Shown piece by piece: positions 5,935 through 6,596 of a stretch of 6,596 bases of DNA. Within the stretch, counting starts at the first letter, position 1. Every line of letters starts with the position of its first letter. The stretch is from contig JAGVEU010000134.1 of assembly GCA_020057985.1 (NCBI GenBank), forward strand, positions 1-6,596, written 5' to 3'. The notes beneath the pieces were generated by a model. The model was not told where the DNA came from, did not search any database, and worked only from the letters and a program-made list of their open reading frames with translations. The position numbers were made by a program, and so were the translations under genes. The DNA comes from Calditrichota bacterium. Lineage in GTDB: Bacteria > Electryoneota > RPQS01.

Positions 5935-6596
5935 TCAGAATAGAATCATCGCAATGACAAAGTCAATCACAAGAATCGAGAGTGACGCCCAGACAAAAGC
6001 AGTAATAGTGGAGAGCCCGACTCCTTCGGCTCCCCCTTCTGTACGAAAGCCGATATAACAGCCGATCAAAGATGTGCTCATGCCGAAGAAAACGGCTTTG
6101 AGAAGTCCGGCATATACTTCGAAGGCGTGGAAGAAACTTGGAATCAAACCCCAGAATTGATTGGCCGACATGCCAAGGAGCACGGTGCTGACGAAAGCCG
6201 CTCCCATGATTGAGATGAAATTCGCCTGGCAGACGATCACGGGCATCATGATGGTCATAGCAATAATTCGCGGGACGGCAAGATAGCGCACACTCGGAAT
6301 GGCCATGGCCTCAAGCGCATCAATCTGCTCGGTGACTTTCATCGTTCCCAATTCAGCGGCGATGGATGCAGAGACGCGACCTGCGATAACCAGCGCGGCG
6401 AGCACGGGGCCCGTTTCAAGAACTACCACTTTGAACGTACCGGGTCCGACAAGGTCGAGCGGCAAGTATTCCTGTAACTGATAGCGCGTTTGCCAGGCTG
6501 TAACTGCGCCATTGAACACACCAATGACAAGAACCATCGGCAAGCTGTTGACACCGAGCAGGACGCATTGCCTGAAGAGCAACTTGCGATCATGAA
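5935..6596 (-). CDS. mlaE: MlaE/YrbE-type ABC permease, 5' end outside the window
   Basis: Membrane subunit of the same phospholipid transporter. About 219 residues are visible and the frame stays open to the window edge (HDRKLLFRQCVLLGVNSLPM at the edge). It therefore lacks roughly the first 35-45 residues of a family whose members are about 250-260 long. Hallmarks: LETGPVLAALVIAGRV then AAELGTMKVTEQIDALEAMAIPS, the conserved MlaE core, and GFRTEGGAEGVG near the C-terminus. Several hydrophobic membrane segments are evident: LPMVLVIGVFNGAV at the start, the ETGPV helix, IIAMTIMMPVIV, MGAAFVSTVLLG, LKAVFFGMSTSLIGCYIG and the final VWASLSILVIDFVIAMILF. A TTG (6582) could act as a start but falls inside conserved sequence, so it is not the true one. 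The TGA stop at 5935-5937 is followed within 8 bases by mlaF, indicating one operon. Confidence 0.93.
   Translation of the reverse strand, partial: HDRKLLFRQCVLLGVNSLPMVLVIGVFNGAVTAWQTRYQLQEYLPLDLVGPGTFKVVVLETGPVLAALVIAGRVSASIAAELGTMKVTEQIDALEAMAIPSVRYLAVPRIIAMTIMMPVIVCQANFISIMGAAFVSTVLLGMSANQFWGLIPSFFHAFEVYAGLLKAVFFGMSTSLIGCYIGFRTEGGAEGVGLSTITAFVWASLSILVIDFVIAMILF

Overview
The window probably comes from an uncultured bacterium of the FCB group or a neighbouring candidate phylum. The strongest clue is the C-terminus of the protein at 3458-5086, which carries the FPNPFNP-type sorting domain of type IX secretion (T9SS) cargo. The other two long exported proteins fit the same style: a signal peptide followed by beta-rich, FnIII-like or propeller-like extracellular regions. 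The phylum cannot be fixed from this sequence alone.

Layout from right to left, the direction in which most genes read. At 5935-6596 (minus) is the 3' part of an MlaE/YrbE lipid-transport permease, cut by the window edge. It is followed with almost no gap by an MlaF-type ATPase at 5171-5926. After an 84-base gap with two adjacent hairpins comes an intact exported right-handed beta-helix protein with a T9SS domain (3458-5086). The stretch 2995-3457 holds no recognisable intact gene, only a strong 13-bp hairpin and a smaller one. A plus-strand gene at 2674-2994 starts like an exported propeller-type protein but stops after 106 codons. It is divergent, across a 342-base regulatory gap, from a large minus-strand gene (61-2331). 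That gene encodes an exported FnIII-containing protein with an in-frame TGA at codon 82, and its C-terminus ends abruptly near the left edge beside a hairpin.

The mlaEF pair is ordinary cell-envelope housekeeping: phospholipid trafficking between the membranes. The left half is an accessory region of secreted surface proteins, and two of its three genes look broken. The points most worth checking are the in-frame TGA with clean coding on both sides, the two truncated ends, the unexplained 2995-3457 block, and the divergent regulatory region. There, a repeated 10-bp word abuts candidate -7 boxes facing in opposite directions. I see no RNA gene, CRISPR array, transposase or other obvious new system.
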